Shown here: one piece after another, positions 7,602-16,500 of the stretch
Layout of the letters: every line of letters begins with the position of its first letter
Numbering within the stretch: position 1 is the stretch's first letter
Source: CAZSNT01 sp964607765
GTDB lineage: Bacteria; Verrucomicrobiota; Lentisphaeria; Oligosphaerales; JABHEG01
Length of the DNA: 34,472 bases
Direction of reading: 5' to 3'
Assembly: GCA_964607765.1 (NCBI GenBank)
Contig: CAZSNT010000112.1
Location: forward strand, 1-34,472
Translations under genes and position numbers: made by a program
Notes under the pieces: model-generated
What the model saw: only the letters and a program-made list of their open reading frames with translations
Database searches by the model: none
What the model was told of the DNA's origin: nothing

Positions 7602-8309
7602 CTACGCGTGCAGTTGCTGCACTTGCCGGGGTGGATAGAGCACGTCCGTGCAGGTCGTCGCCAGCTTGTTGAGACAGGCGCGAACCTGATGAAACCGCTG
7701 ACTCAGTGTCTGGAACACACCTGTCAATTCGAACTCGCCAGCAAGCCGCAGTCGGCTCGCCAGCAGGAAGCTCGCGCTGCCCAGCCGTTCGTAGTATTCG
7801 AAACCTCGGGCGCGCGTCGAGCGCGCTTCCTCCACCACGATCCCGGGATGCAGCCCGGTCACGAACAGACAGAAGTTCCCGGCGTACTGCTGCAGCAGCA
7901 GCCCCTTCTCCTCCCTGCTGGCGTGCATCCGCCCCAGCACATTGACCAACGTGCTGATCGAGTAGAGGTGTCTGCCCTCGCCGTTCAGTCTCTCCGCCGC
8001 GTCGGAGAACTGGGTCAACATCTCAGCCACATAATCCGCCACCGCCCGATCATCAATACCGTTGCGGCGCAATTCCCACCGCACCAACAGATAGAACCGC
8101 AGCCGGCTCGACACACGCGTATCGAGCGGAAACTCCAGCAGGTGCTGATGCAATTCCACGCTGTCCAGCAGCAGCTCCAGCATCTCCGGGTCGTCCAGAA
8201 GTTCCTCCAAGTGCTCCCGGCTCCAGGCGTCCCGGGCCAACACCGACACCACAAATTGCCTGTCGGCAGCGCTCAGCAGTTCACGGCAGCGTCCATAGAG
8301 GATTTTCAT
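7602..8309 (-). CDS. Hypothetical protein, mainly alpha-helical
   Basis: The 235-residue protein is not recognised. It is rich in Leu, Glu and Arg with regular helical spacing, has no signal peptide or membrane segment, and shows no catalytic motif I can name. The N-terminal part contains acidic helices (EHLEELLDDPEMLELLLDSV), and the centre holds a segment, LYSISTLVNVLGRMHASREE, that might pack as a helical bundle. The ATG at 8309 has a weak GGAA-type ribosome site. It converges with the polymerase gene across 82 bp and is divergent from the PilT-type ATPase gene, with 239 bp between their starts. A cytoplasmic role is inferred from composition only. Confidence 0.75.
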   Translation of the reverse strand: MKILYGRCRELLSAADRQFVVSVLARDAWSREHLEELLDDPEMLELLLDSVELHQHLLEFPLDTRVSSRLRFYLLVRWELRRNGIDDRAVADYVAEMLTQFSDAAERLNGEGRHLYSISTLVNVLGRMHASREEKGLLLQQYAGNFCLFVTGLHPGIVVEEARSTRARGFEYYERLGSASFLLASRLRLAGEFELTGVFQTLSQRFHQVRACLNKLATTCTDVLYPPRQVQQLHA

Positions 8310-8548
8310 CGTTCCGGCCCATCACTTTTTGTAGTTATTCCAGGCTGAAAGCATCAATTAGAGTTGCCCTTCACATTGGGTTTCTGCCTGAATGATCGCA
8401 TGTCACGTCTCCCTTTGCATAACTGGTGCCAATCCGACTTCCAACCCATGCAGTTTTGCATTTGAATTGGGGCATGCAGGCTGGTATTTTGCGCGCTGGT
8501 ATCAGCGGCACGCGGGAAGGCCCCACGCATACGAGGACCACAAAGGCG

Positions 8549-9646
8549 ATGATCACTTCTGTTTTTCACGACATTCTGGCAACCGGTGTTCAGGAGAATG
8601 CGTCTGACTGGCACATCCGGGAAGGCTGCAATGTGGGGCTTCGCATTGCGGGGCGGTTGGTCGAGATCGACTTCCAGACGGACAAGAATTTCCTCGATGA
8701 AGCGGTGGAGCAGATTGCGTCGCTCGAGCACCGCGACAGGTACCTGGAGACGGGCGATGCGGACTTCGCATTCGAGGAACAGGGCGTCGGCCGGTTCAGG
8801 GCCAACCTGCACAAGCAGCGCGGCCGCATGGCGCTGACACTGCGCCACGTCAAGTCAGAGATCCCACAGATCGAAGGTCTCGGGCTGCCCCCCACGATAC
8901 GCCGGGTGGCCGAGTCGCACAACGGGATCATCTTCGTGACGGGCACGACCGGCTCGGGCAAGTCGACCACTCTGGCCGGCATGGTGGCGCACATGAACGA
9001 GCACATGAACCGTCACATCATCACTATCGAGGACCCGATCGAGTACACTTTCGAGGACATGAACTGCATCATTGAGCAACGCGAAGTGGGCATCGACGCC
9101 ATCAGTTTCCAGTCCGCGCTGATCCACGTTCTGCGCCAGGACCCGGACGTAATCATCATCGGTGAGATGCGCAGTCGCGAGACGTTCGAAACCGCCCTGA
9201 CCGCCGCCGAAACGGGGCACTTGGTCCTGACAACCCTGCACACGCGCGACGCGGCACAGTCCATCAACCGGATCCTCGACATGTACCCGAACGAGGAGCG
9301 CGACGCGATACGCAAGAGCCTGGCATCGTCCGTTCAAGCCATTGTCTGTCAGCGACTTGTACCCAAAGCGACCGGTGACGGCGTTGTGCCCGCCGTCGAA
9401 ATCATGATCAACACGCCCATTGTCGAGAAACTCGTCACCGATGGGCGGTTGGACAAACTCTCGATCGCCATCGAGAACGGCGCTGAAGACGGCATGGTCT
9501 CGTTCAACAGCTGCCTGCTCGAACTCGTCAACACCGCGGCCATTACCGAGGAGACCGCACTGAATGCCTCGGACAACCCGGAAGCCCTGTCCATGAACCT
9601 GAAGGGCATCTTCCTGTCCAGCGGCGGCGGCGGCATCATCAACTGA
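8549..9646 (+). CDS. pilT: PilT/PilU-type twitching motility ATPase
   Basis: This 365-residue protein is a hexameric secretion-type ATPase that should power retraction of a type IV pilus at the inner membrane. It shows the N-terminal PAS-like region (ASDWHIREGCNVGLRIAGRL), the Walker A motif GTTGSGKSTT at 132-141, the Asp box (IITIEDPIEY), the Walker B region (DVIIIGEMRSRETFETAL) and the His box (GHLVLTTLHTRDAAQSINRI). The family's usual length is 340-400. The ATG at 8549 fits the PilT N-terminus; an upstream in-frame start at 8426 would add a region without homology. The gene is 68 bp upstream of the thymidylate-synthase-like gene on the same strand. PilT and PilU cannot be told apart from sequence reading alone; other pilus genes are absent here. 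Confidence 0.9.
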   Translation: MITSVFHDILATGVQENASDWHIREGCNVGLRIAGRLVEIDFQTDKNFLDEAVEQIASLEHRDRYLETGDADFAFEEQGVGRFRANLHKQRGRMALTLRHVKSEIPQIEGLGLPPTIRRVAESHNGIIFVTGTTGSGKSTTLAGMVAHMNEHMNRHIITIEDPIEYTFEDMNCIIEQREVGIDAISFQSALIHVLRQDPDVIIIGEMRSRETFETALTAAETGHLVLTTLHTRDAAQSINRILDMYPNEERDAIRKSLASSVQAIVCQRLVPKATGDGVVPAVEIMINTPIVEKLVTDGRLDKLSIAIENGAEDGMVSFNSCLLELVNTAAITEETALNASDNPEALSMNLKGIFLSSGGGGIIN

Positions 9647-9714
9647 TCGATTGCCATTTGTTGGAATTTCCACAATCTGAGAAAGAAGACAGTCCTATCA
9701 GAAGGAACACGCTC

Positions 9715-10764
9715 ATGCCCCAAGACCCCCAGCAACATCTCAGAGCAGACGGAACGCTGCCCATCATCGCCATCGAAGCCGAGAACCTGGCCGAGGCAGC
9801 CCACAAAGCCATCATTGCCTGCTACGAGAAAGGGGCGCGCATCGAGACGCCGAAACAGAAGCCGGGCATGACGCTGGGATACGATGCCGACATGATCGTG
9901 CGCGTCGCCAAGCCGGACAACGACCCGAAAATCGATTTCGGCGCGATCGTGGAGGACGGACGCGGCGTGATGCAGTACATCCTCGAAGTCACGCACGGCA
10001 TCCACAACCACTGGAAGAAGACGCCGGAAGAACCCCATTTCTGGGGCTACACCTACAACGAGCGATTTGTCGACCAACTGCCGTTCGTGTTCCAGCGTAT
10101 CAAGGCCGACTGGGACGAAAAAGCCAACCAGTGGGGCGACGGCGTGGGGCGCCCGAGCGGACGGGATTACCAGTTCCTGATCTGGCGCGCGGGCGAGGAT
10201 ATCATCCTCGAACAGGACGACCCGCCGTGCTGGCAGCGCGGCCAGATCCGCCTGCTCAAAGACAGCAGCGGCAGCCTGGTTCTGAACTACATCACGGACT
10301 GGCGCAGCCGCGATCTCGCCAAGGCGTGGAACGAGAACAACATCGCACAGATTGAACTTCAGAAGCTGTTCTGCGCCAAGGTCTCCGACATGCTCGGCGT
10401 GGAAGTCAAACAAGGCTGTTACATCGACCGGGCAAGCTCCCTGCACCTGTACGGGCTCTACTTTGACCGTGACGGACTCGAGCAGAGCATCATGCGCATG
10501 AAGGAAACGCCCTATGAGCAGATGAGTATGGCTCTGGACGACTACTTCGGTCTGCCCGACGGCGACGACGCGACCGGCCTCAAACGGTACATCGCCGCGC
10601 AGATGGATGCCGAGGCCAAAGGTCACGGCAAGAACCCGGCCCGCGAAACGCTGACCAAGCTCGGGTATGACCTGACCACCTTCCCCTATCCGGACGAGTG
10701 GGATACGTGGCCCAAATCCTGGGACGCTGAGCCGAATCTCGACATGCTCGCGCGCGTCGTCTGA
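9715..10764 (+). CDS. Divergent thymidylate synthase-superfamily protein
   Basis: The 349-residue product keeps the nucleotide-binding pattern of thymidylate synthase. PPCWQRGQ with Cys172 matches the catalytic LPPCHxxxQ motif, except that Trp replaces His. WRSRD (RSRD at 197-200) matches the phosphate-binding RSxD; Asn208 falls where the uracil-selecting Asn is found, and LHLYG at 243-247 matches the HxY ribose-contact motif. Between about 110 and 165 VDQLPFVFQRIK and the following GRPSGRDYQFLIW resemble the family's earlier conserved region. The protein is longer than typical synthase (264-316 residues). It could methylate or hydroxymethylate a pyrimidine nucleotide, or bind one; the substrate is not known. 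The ATG at 9715 has an AAGGA ribosome site. It follows pilT by 68 bp, without a clear functional link. Confidence 0.7.
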   Translation: MPQDPQQHLRADGTLPIIAIEAENLAEAAHKAIIACYEKGARIETPKQKPGMTLGYDADMIVRVAKPDNDPKIDFGAIVEDGRGVMQYILEVTHGIHNHWKKTPEEPHFWGYTYNERFVDQLPFVFQRIKADWDEKANQWGDGVGRPSGRDYQFLIWRAGEDIILEQDDPPCWQRGQIRLLKDSSGSLVLNYITDWRSRDLAKAWNENNIAQIELQKLFCAKVSDMLGVEVKQGCYIDRASSLHLYGLYFDRDGLEQSIMRMKETPYEQMSMALDDYFGLPDGDDATGLKRYIAAQMDAEAKGHGKNPARETLTKLGYDLTTFPYPDEWDTWPKSWDAEPNLDMLARVV

Positions 10765-10814
10765 GCCCAGAACACGCGGAGCGCGACCCCCACGACCTTG
10801 TGTCGGCCTGTCCC

Positions 10815-10976
10815 AGTCTCGTAGCCCGGCTCTCCTGAGCCGGGTGTCCTGCCGTGATGTGTATCGTGCCTGCGGGCGGCACATTGGCCTGTCCCAGTCT
10901 CGTAAGGCATTCCCGCACATGCCCGCGATGCAGCGCCAGCCAAAACACCCGGGTCGGGAGACCCGGGCTACGGGGG
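10815..10976. repeat. Palindromic dispersed repeat with mirrored ends (REP-like)
   Basis: The stretch starts with a cgtagcccgg arm and a hairpin (gcccggctctcctgagccggg), and ends with the complementary arm (cccgggtcgggagacccggg, then ctacgggggg). In between, 10852-10880 matches the reverse complement of the section at 17622-17656, and the section near 10890-10960 matches the reverse complement of the 118-bp unit body. It is therefore an inverted copy of the family found at 17293-17676. The right end supplies the TAG stop codon (10968-10970, minus strand) of the uracil-DNA glycosylase gene. Confidence 0.8.
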
Positions 10977-11699
10977 GCTCGCATGAGGGCTGGTGGGGAG
11001 CGCGTTGGGTCCGCGCCCCCACTCAATGGGCTCCTGCCCTGTCGCGACCAGAGCGTCATTGATGCGCGTGAAAGGTCTGCTGCCGAAAAAGCCGCGGTGC
11101 GCCGACAGCGGCGACGGGTGCGGTGCGGTCAGCACAGTGTGACGCTCCTGATCGATCAGGCACGCCTTCTTCTGTGCCGGCTTCCCCCACAGAACAAAGA
11201 CCACCGGCGTGGATCGGCCGTTCACTTGCCGAATGATCGCGTCGGTGAACGTCTCCCAGCCACGCCCACGATGCGAGTGCGCTTGGTGCGCACGAACGGT
11301 CAACACCGTATTCAACAGCAGGCAGCCCTGCGCAGCCCAGGCCGACAGACAGCCGTGGCCCGGCATGGCACAGCCTGTGTCGCTCACCAACTCGCGGAAG
11401 ATGTTCCGCAACGACGGCGGCAGGGCGACGTCTGGGGCAACGGAGAAGCAGAGACCGTGTGCCTGTCCGTCGCCGTGGTAGGGATCCTGCCCCAGAAACA
11501 GGACCTTGACCGCATCGAACGGCGTGAGGCCCAGCGCGGCAAAAACGTCTCGAGCAGCAGGGAACACCTGGTGGCTGCGCCGCTCACGCGCCACAAAACC
11601 GGCCAGCGTCCGGAAATACGCCTGGAGCATCTCACTGCCCAGAACACGCTGCCAGTCAGCGGGCATGGACTCACACAGCGTCGCGACACTCTTCGTCAT
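10968..11699 (-). CDS. ung: Uracil-DNA glycosylase, family 1
   Basis: This 243-residue enzyme removes uracil from DNA as the first step of base-excision repair in the cytoplasm. It has the water-activating motif GQDPYHG, the Phe stacking region (AHGLCFSV), LLLNTVLTVR, VVFVLWG, and the DNA-intercalating loop HPSPLSAHRGFFG. It ends canonically at GQEPIEWG, but about 18 residues rich in Pro and Ser follow (up to SPHASPP). That tail runs into the dispersed repeat at 10815-10976, which provides the two last prolines and the TAG stop. The ATG at 11699 has a GGGAG ribosome site. The gene converges with the upstream thymidylate-synthase-like gene across the repeat. Confidence 0.96.
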   Translation of the reverse strand: MTKSVATLCESMPADWQRVLGSEMLQAYFRTLAGFVARERRSHQVFPAARDVFAALGLTPFDAVKVLFLGQDPYHGDGQAHGLCFSVAPDVALPPSLRNIFRELVSDTGCAMPGHGCLSAWAAQGCLLLNTVLTVRAHQAHSHRGRGWETFTDAIIRQVNGRSTPVVFVLWGKPAQKKACLIDQERHTVLTAPHPSPLSAHRGFFGSRPFTRINDALVATGQEPIEWGRGPNALPTSPHASPP

Positions 11700-11744
11700 C
11701 AGGCTCTCCCGGTGAACTGCTCTCCATCCGTCCCGCCCCGGTTC

Positions 11745-11778
11745 TCGGTGACTGAACGACGCAGTGACTCAATGACTC
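11745..11778. repeat. Second cluster of tgactc-type short repeats
   Basis: The sequence ctcggtgactgaac, then cagtgactcaatgactcgt, resembles the cluster at 4428-4459. It lies in the 245-bp gap between the ung start and the glycosyltransferase start. The rest of this gap shows small GC-rich palindromes (for example gccggctccggcgtccggc near 11791) but no convincing promoter. Confidence 0.4.
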
Positions 11779-11944
11779 GTTCGCCGGCTCCGGCGTCCGG
11801 CGGGCGCCCCCTCCCCGTCAAATCTGCCGCTGCAGTCCCTTGCAGTCCACGCGCCAGCGTCTTTTTTCAGCGACACCACGACGTTTTCCGGGAACTCGGG
11901 TTAGGTTAAGCAGAGGTGAGAAGGAATACCTGCTGTGACATACC

Positions 11945-12742
11945 ATGCCTGACACGCCACCCACAACGGCCCTCAGAACCGGAATCGTCATTCCGTGCTA
12001 CAACGAGCAGGACCATCTGCAGGCCGATGCGTTTGTCGAATTTGCAGCGCGGCACCCCAACGTCCGCTTCGAATTCGTCAACGACGGCAGCACGGATGAG
12101 ACGCAAGCCAAGATCGAGGAGATAGCCGGCGCTGTTGGCGAGAGCGCCTCCGTCATGGCGCTGCCGGACAACCGCGGCAAGGCGGAGGCCGTGCGCCAAG
12201 GCATGCACGAACTGCTCGCCGACCCGGCGCTTCAGTGGGTGGGGTACTGGGATGCGGACCACGCAACGCCGCTGGAGGAGATCGCGCGTTTCATGTCATT
12301 GGCCGGTGCACGCCCCGAACTGCACTTCATCTGCGGCTCCCGCATCAAGCGCATGGGCGCCACGGTTGAGCGCTTCTGGTACCGACACTACTTTGGGCGC
12401 ATTTTCGCAACAGCCGCGAGCCTCGCCCTCGGGCTTCCCATCTACGACACGCAGTGCGGCGCCAAACTCATCCGGACAGAGCTTGCGGAGCGCCTGTTCG
12501 AGCGGCCTTTCATATCACGCTGGCTCTTCGACATCGAGCTGATCGCGCGCATGATCCAGGACGAAGGACGAGCTGCAGTAGAGCAGGCGCTCTTCGAGCT
12601 CCCTCTCGACCGGTGGCGCGACCCCGGCAGCTCCAAGGTCCGCCTCTCCTACATCCCCCGAGTCCCGATCGAGCTCTTCCGTATTCGCTGGGCCTACCGC
12701 AAAGCCCTGCGGGCGAGCTCAACCGTCTCGAGCAGATCGTAG
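11945..12742 (+). CDS. Glycosyltransferase family 2, dolichyl-phosphate glucosyltransferase-like
   Basis: This 265-residue GT-A enzyme should transfer a sugar from a nucleotide sugar to a lipid phosphate or similar acceptor on the cytoplasmic side of the membrane. The N-terminus TGIVIPCYNEQDHL is the nucleotide-binding start of GT2 enzymes. FVNDGSTDET is the second conserved block, NRGKAEAVRQGM the third, and YWDADHATPLEEI holds the metal-binding DxD. QCGAKLIR and the late ISRWLFDIELI match the dolichyl-phosphate beta-glucosyltransferase/ALG5-like subgroup. No membrane segments are seen, and its acceptor is unknown. ATG 11945 is the first start after an in-frame stop, with only a distant AAGGAA as ribosome site. 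The 3' end overlaps thpR on the other strand by 49 bp. Confidence 0.88.
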   Translation: MPDTPPTTALRTGIVIPCYNEQDHLQADAFVEFAARHPNVRFEFVNDGSTDETQAKIEEIAGAVGESASVMALPDNRGKAEAVRQGMHELLADPALQWVGYWDADHATPLEEIARFMSLAGARPELHFICGSRIKRMGATVERFWYRHYFGRIFATAASLALGLPIYDTQCGAKLIRTELAERLFERPFISRWLFDIELIARMIQDEGRAAVEQALFELPLDRWRDPGSSKVRLSYIPRVPIELFRIRWAYRKALRASSTVSSRS

Positions 12743-13305
12743 ACGGGCCCGGTCGGCTTGAGCGTACTGCGATACAGGCACAGCCGATCGAGGGTGAACG
12801 TCTGCGGCGGCGGCGCGGGAAGATGCACGAGCCACTCCCAATCGCGGCGGCGGATCCGAACCAGTTCGCGCAACGCTGCAGATTCTCTGCTGCCCCGGAA
12901 CCGAACAAGAGTCAGGTGCGGGACAGCCGCACGCGACGCCCCCTTCTCCAGACCGGAAACGCCGGCTGCCTGCGCATGCTCCCGAACCCGGGCAACCAAT
13001 CGTGCAAATGTGCCCGAAGACTCCTCCTCCCAGCCCAGGAAGAGCAGACGCGGGGGCTTGCCGAAGCCTCCCACCACACCGCAACGAGCAGTCATCGCCG
13101 GCAGCGCGGCACGGTCTTCCTGCAACGCGGCGGCCACCGCAGCCGCCATGTCCGCCTCGACGTCGCCGAGAAACAGCGCTGTCAGGTGCGTGCTGCCCGG
13201 CCGCACCCACTTGCCGCGCACATCCCGTTTCCGAAGAAACGCCTGCACGTCCCGGACATGGCTCCGGACGGGCTCCGGCACAGGCAGGGCGAGAAAGGCA
13301 CGCAT
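12694..13305 (-). CDS. thpR: RNA 2',3'-cyclic phosphodiesterase (LigT/ThpR)
   Basis: This 203-residue member of the 2H phosphoesterase superfamily hydrolyses RNA 2',3'-cyclic phosphate ends to 2'-phosphates. Both catalytic HxT motifs are present: THLTALFLG with His40/Thr42, and PHLTLVRFRG with His130/Thr132. The N-terminus MRAFLALPVPEPVR is typical of the family, and the length is normal (about 180-200). The ATG at 13305 has a GGGAG ribosome site 8 bases upstream. Its last 49 bases overlap the convergent glycosyltransferase gene. Confidence 0.93.
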   Translation of the reverse strand: MRAFLALPVPEPVRSHVRDVQAFLRKRDVRGKWVRPGSTHLTALFLGDVEADMAAAVAAALQEDRAALPAMTARCGVVGGFGKPPRLLFLGWEEESSGTFARLVARVREHAQAAGVSGLEKGASRAAVPHLTLVRFRGSRESAALRELVRIRRRDWEWLVHLPAPPPQTFTLDRLCLYRSTLKPTGPVYDLLETVELARRALR

Positions 13306-13570
13306 AGGTGAAGCTCCCTTGTTGAGCTATTGAGTGGTTGGGTGGACTGCCTCTGCCTTCAGCAGCTCAGTAACCCAGCAACTGTTCGGGTTATTGGACG
13401 ATAAGGAAGGAGGAATGTCAAGCCGTCCCGATCCGGTCCCGCCGGGATCCTCACCAACAACGGGCCGTTCTCGTTCGTCATTGTCTCTGGTCTTACCGGG
13501 CTGTATTGTCCGAGACACGTGGTCCGCGATGGCGCTGCCCTCGAATCGGACCTCGCCCCGATTGATATGA

Positions 13571-16500
13571 ATGAACTGGAGTTCGCTGGTGAGATACCTC
13601 AAAGCTGGCTTGCTGCTCGCTGCCGTCGTCGGCCTGAACGCCGATTTTGCCCACGCTGCGCCCACAACTTCCCGGGCCCCCGCCGATGCGAGTGGGGCAG
13701 ATACGAAGCCCAGGTGGGCGGATGCAATGCTCGCCGCACGGGCGCAGATCACTGAAGCACGTCAGGCCGGCAAGGGGGACACGACTGCCAAACCCTACAT
13801 CAGCCCGTCCGTTCAGGGCACGAGCCCGGGACACCAGATTGCTGTTGACGTCACCGGGAGGAAGCTGCTGCGCCTGGTCACCATCTGCGAAAGCGGCGGA
13901 GGCAATTGCCACATCTGGGGCGAGGCCCGGCTCGTCGCCAAAGACGGCGCTGTAACGCGCCTGTGCGACCTGAGAGCGAGGTCGATCACTGTGGGCTGGG
14001 GCCAGCTTCTGAAGAACAAGAACTGGCAGAATCATGCCCTCCGCATCGGCAAGAAGACGTTCGAACACGGTATCTGGGTGCACTCCAACAGCGATGTGGT
14101 CTACGCGATTGACGGCAAGTACGAGCGTTTCGAAGCGTGTGCCGGCATGGACGCAGACCGCGCCAAAGGCGTTGCCCGGTTCGAGGTGCGATTCACACGC
14201 GCCGAAACGCAGCCGACCGTCTGGAAGCAACTGAAGAAGGAGTACCCGGAACAGACTGGGTGGCTCATCAAAGACGCGGGCCGCAACCGTGAACAGAACT
14301 GGTTCGGCGATTCCGCGAGCAACAAAGAGATCACACGACTCTTCCAGGCCGCGGTTGGCCAGACAGGCCCGGCCGCGGCCGCGCTGCGCAAGCAGCACAA
14401 CGATCTCAAACAGGCCAAGGCGTTACCCGATGATCCGCGCTGGCTCGACCTCTACGCGCGTACCTGTCGTTACCGCAAGTCCCACAGGCTGGCCGACAGC
14501 GTGTGGATCGCTGAAGCGCGCCCAATCGTGAGAGGCTGGTTCGACGAGTTGCTTCCTGCGGACGTCTCACCCGATGACGCGCGTTGGCAGCAGCGTCACG
14601 CTGCACTGGCGGGAGCCGGGCCGGCTACGTCCGGCAAGCCCACTGTTGGTCTGACCGAGTTGGAGGCATCGGCGGCGGCGCTGAGCAAAGCCATGCCGGG
14701 CCGTTTCGCCGCCTCGAATCAACTCCGCGAACGCCTGGCCGCGTGCCGGACGCAGTGGGAGGCGTGTTCGCCCGGCCTGAAGCGTTGCGATGCGACAGCT
14801 GTCGAGCAACTGGTTGCCCTCGCCGGCGACGTGGAAGCCGCCGTGCGAGAGATCATGTTCAGCATAACGGGAATGCGCGAGTTCCTCGCGGTGCCGGCGC
14901 ATGCGGACTTGGAGTCCGAATGGGAGAAACAGCATGGCTGCCTCGAACAAGACCTGAAGAACCGCGCGCACTTCCAGAAAGTCGCGCCAGAGACGTTCCG
15001 TGCCGAGGCACTGATCCTGGACAGCGACCGTGATCCGCTCGATGTCGTGTTGCGCCGCACGGTCGCGCTGGCGACCGATCTGCAAGCTGCATCAGCCGTG
15101 CCGGAGCTCGCGCCTCTGGCCGAGGATCTGGCAGCCCTGCAGGCTGCGAGTCAGTGCATTGCGCCTGAGGACACGACCGCCCGGTACGCCCTGTACGTCG
15201 ACACCTGCCGCGCGCGCCGCCGGATCGCGTTCGCCAACCCGCTGCTCGACTTCGACGAACTGTTGGTGTTGAAACGGCACCGCTCCCGGTACCAGCACAT
15301 GTGCGACCAGTACTACGGTGTGTTCGCTCTGCCCGGCGGCGGCCTGTCCGTCATCGAGAACCCGTTCGGTCCGGAACCGACCGTACGCGATATCCTCGCC
15401 GACTCGGTGGTGGAACGCGGCCGACTGAAAGGCACGCGGTTGGAGGGGGGCTCCTTCCTATCCCCGGACCTGTCGTTCGACGCCACGCAGGTCGCGTTCG
15501 CTTACACCGAATGCGAGGGCAGCCAGGCGCACGACCACCACACCGATCCGAGCCGCGGCCACTGGGACCGGGGTCGCTGCTATCACGTGTTCAGGGTGAA
15601 CATTGACGGATCCGGCCTGCACCAGCTCACCGATGGCACTTGGAACGATTTCGACCCGTGCTGGATGCCCAGCGGCCGAATCGCTTTCATCAGCGAACGG
15701 CGTGGCGGCTACCTGCGCTGCGGTCGGGTCTGCCCTACCTATACACTCTACGACATGGCGCCGGACGGCAGTGACATCCGATGCCTGAGCTATCACGAGA
15801 CCAATGAGTGGCACCCGAGCGTGACGCACGACGGACGCATCATCTGGACACGCTGGGATTACGTGGATCGGCACGGCTGTGTCGCACACATGCCCTGGAT
15901 TACCTCCCCGGACGGCTGCGACCCGCGCCCGCTGCACGGCAACTACTCGCCGCGAAGCGCACGCCCGGACATGGAGCTGGACATGCAGGCGATTCCCGGC
16001 TCCCGCAAGTACCTGGCAACGGCGGCGCCGCACCACGGCCAGGCTTTTGGATCCCTCATTCTCCTCGACCCACGCGAGCCGGACGACGACGGCATGGCCC
16101 CGGTCAAACGCGTGACCCCTGAGATCAAGTTCCCGGAAAGCCAGGGCGGGCGCGAAGTGTACGGCTCCGGCTGGCCGCTGAGCGAGGACTACTACCTGTG
16201 CGTCTACGATCCCGAAATGACACGCGCGCGCCGTGGCACCAGGGGCAATTACGGCGTCTACCTGGTGGACAGCTTCGGCAACAGGGAACTGGTCTACCGC
16301 GACCCGGACATCGCCTGCAACAATCCTGTCCCGCTGCGCCCACGGCGCAAGCCCCCGGTCGTCCCCGGCCCCACTGCAGAACACGCCGGCGATGCGGACC
16401 AGACCGCAGTGGTCGGCGTGGTGGACGTGTACAACAGCAGTCAACCGTGGCCGGACGGGACGAAGATCAAAGCGCTGCGCATCTACCAGATCCTGCCGCT

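Noticed and set aside
8310..8548. Promoters in the divergent gap before the PilT-type gene
   Set aside because: Two TTGCAT sequences are present, but no -10 box is found at a suitable distance, and no sigma-54 motif fits.
13415..13570. 51-codon frame with an upstream AAGGAGGA, ending directly before the 13571 start
   Set aside because: The ribosome-like site is only two bases from the ATG, the product has no recognisable features, and composition looks non-coding. It might be a leader peptide but cannot be supported.
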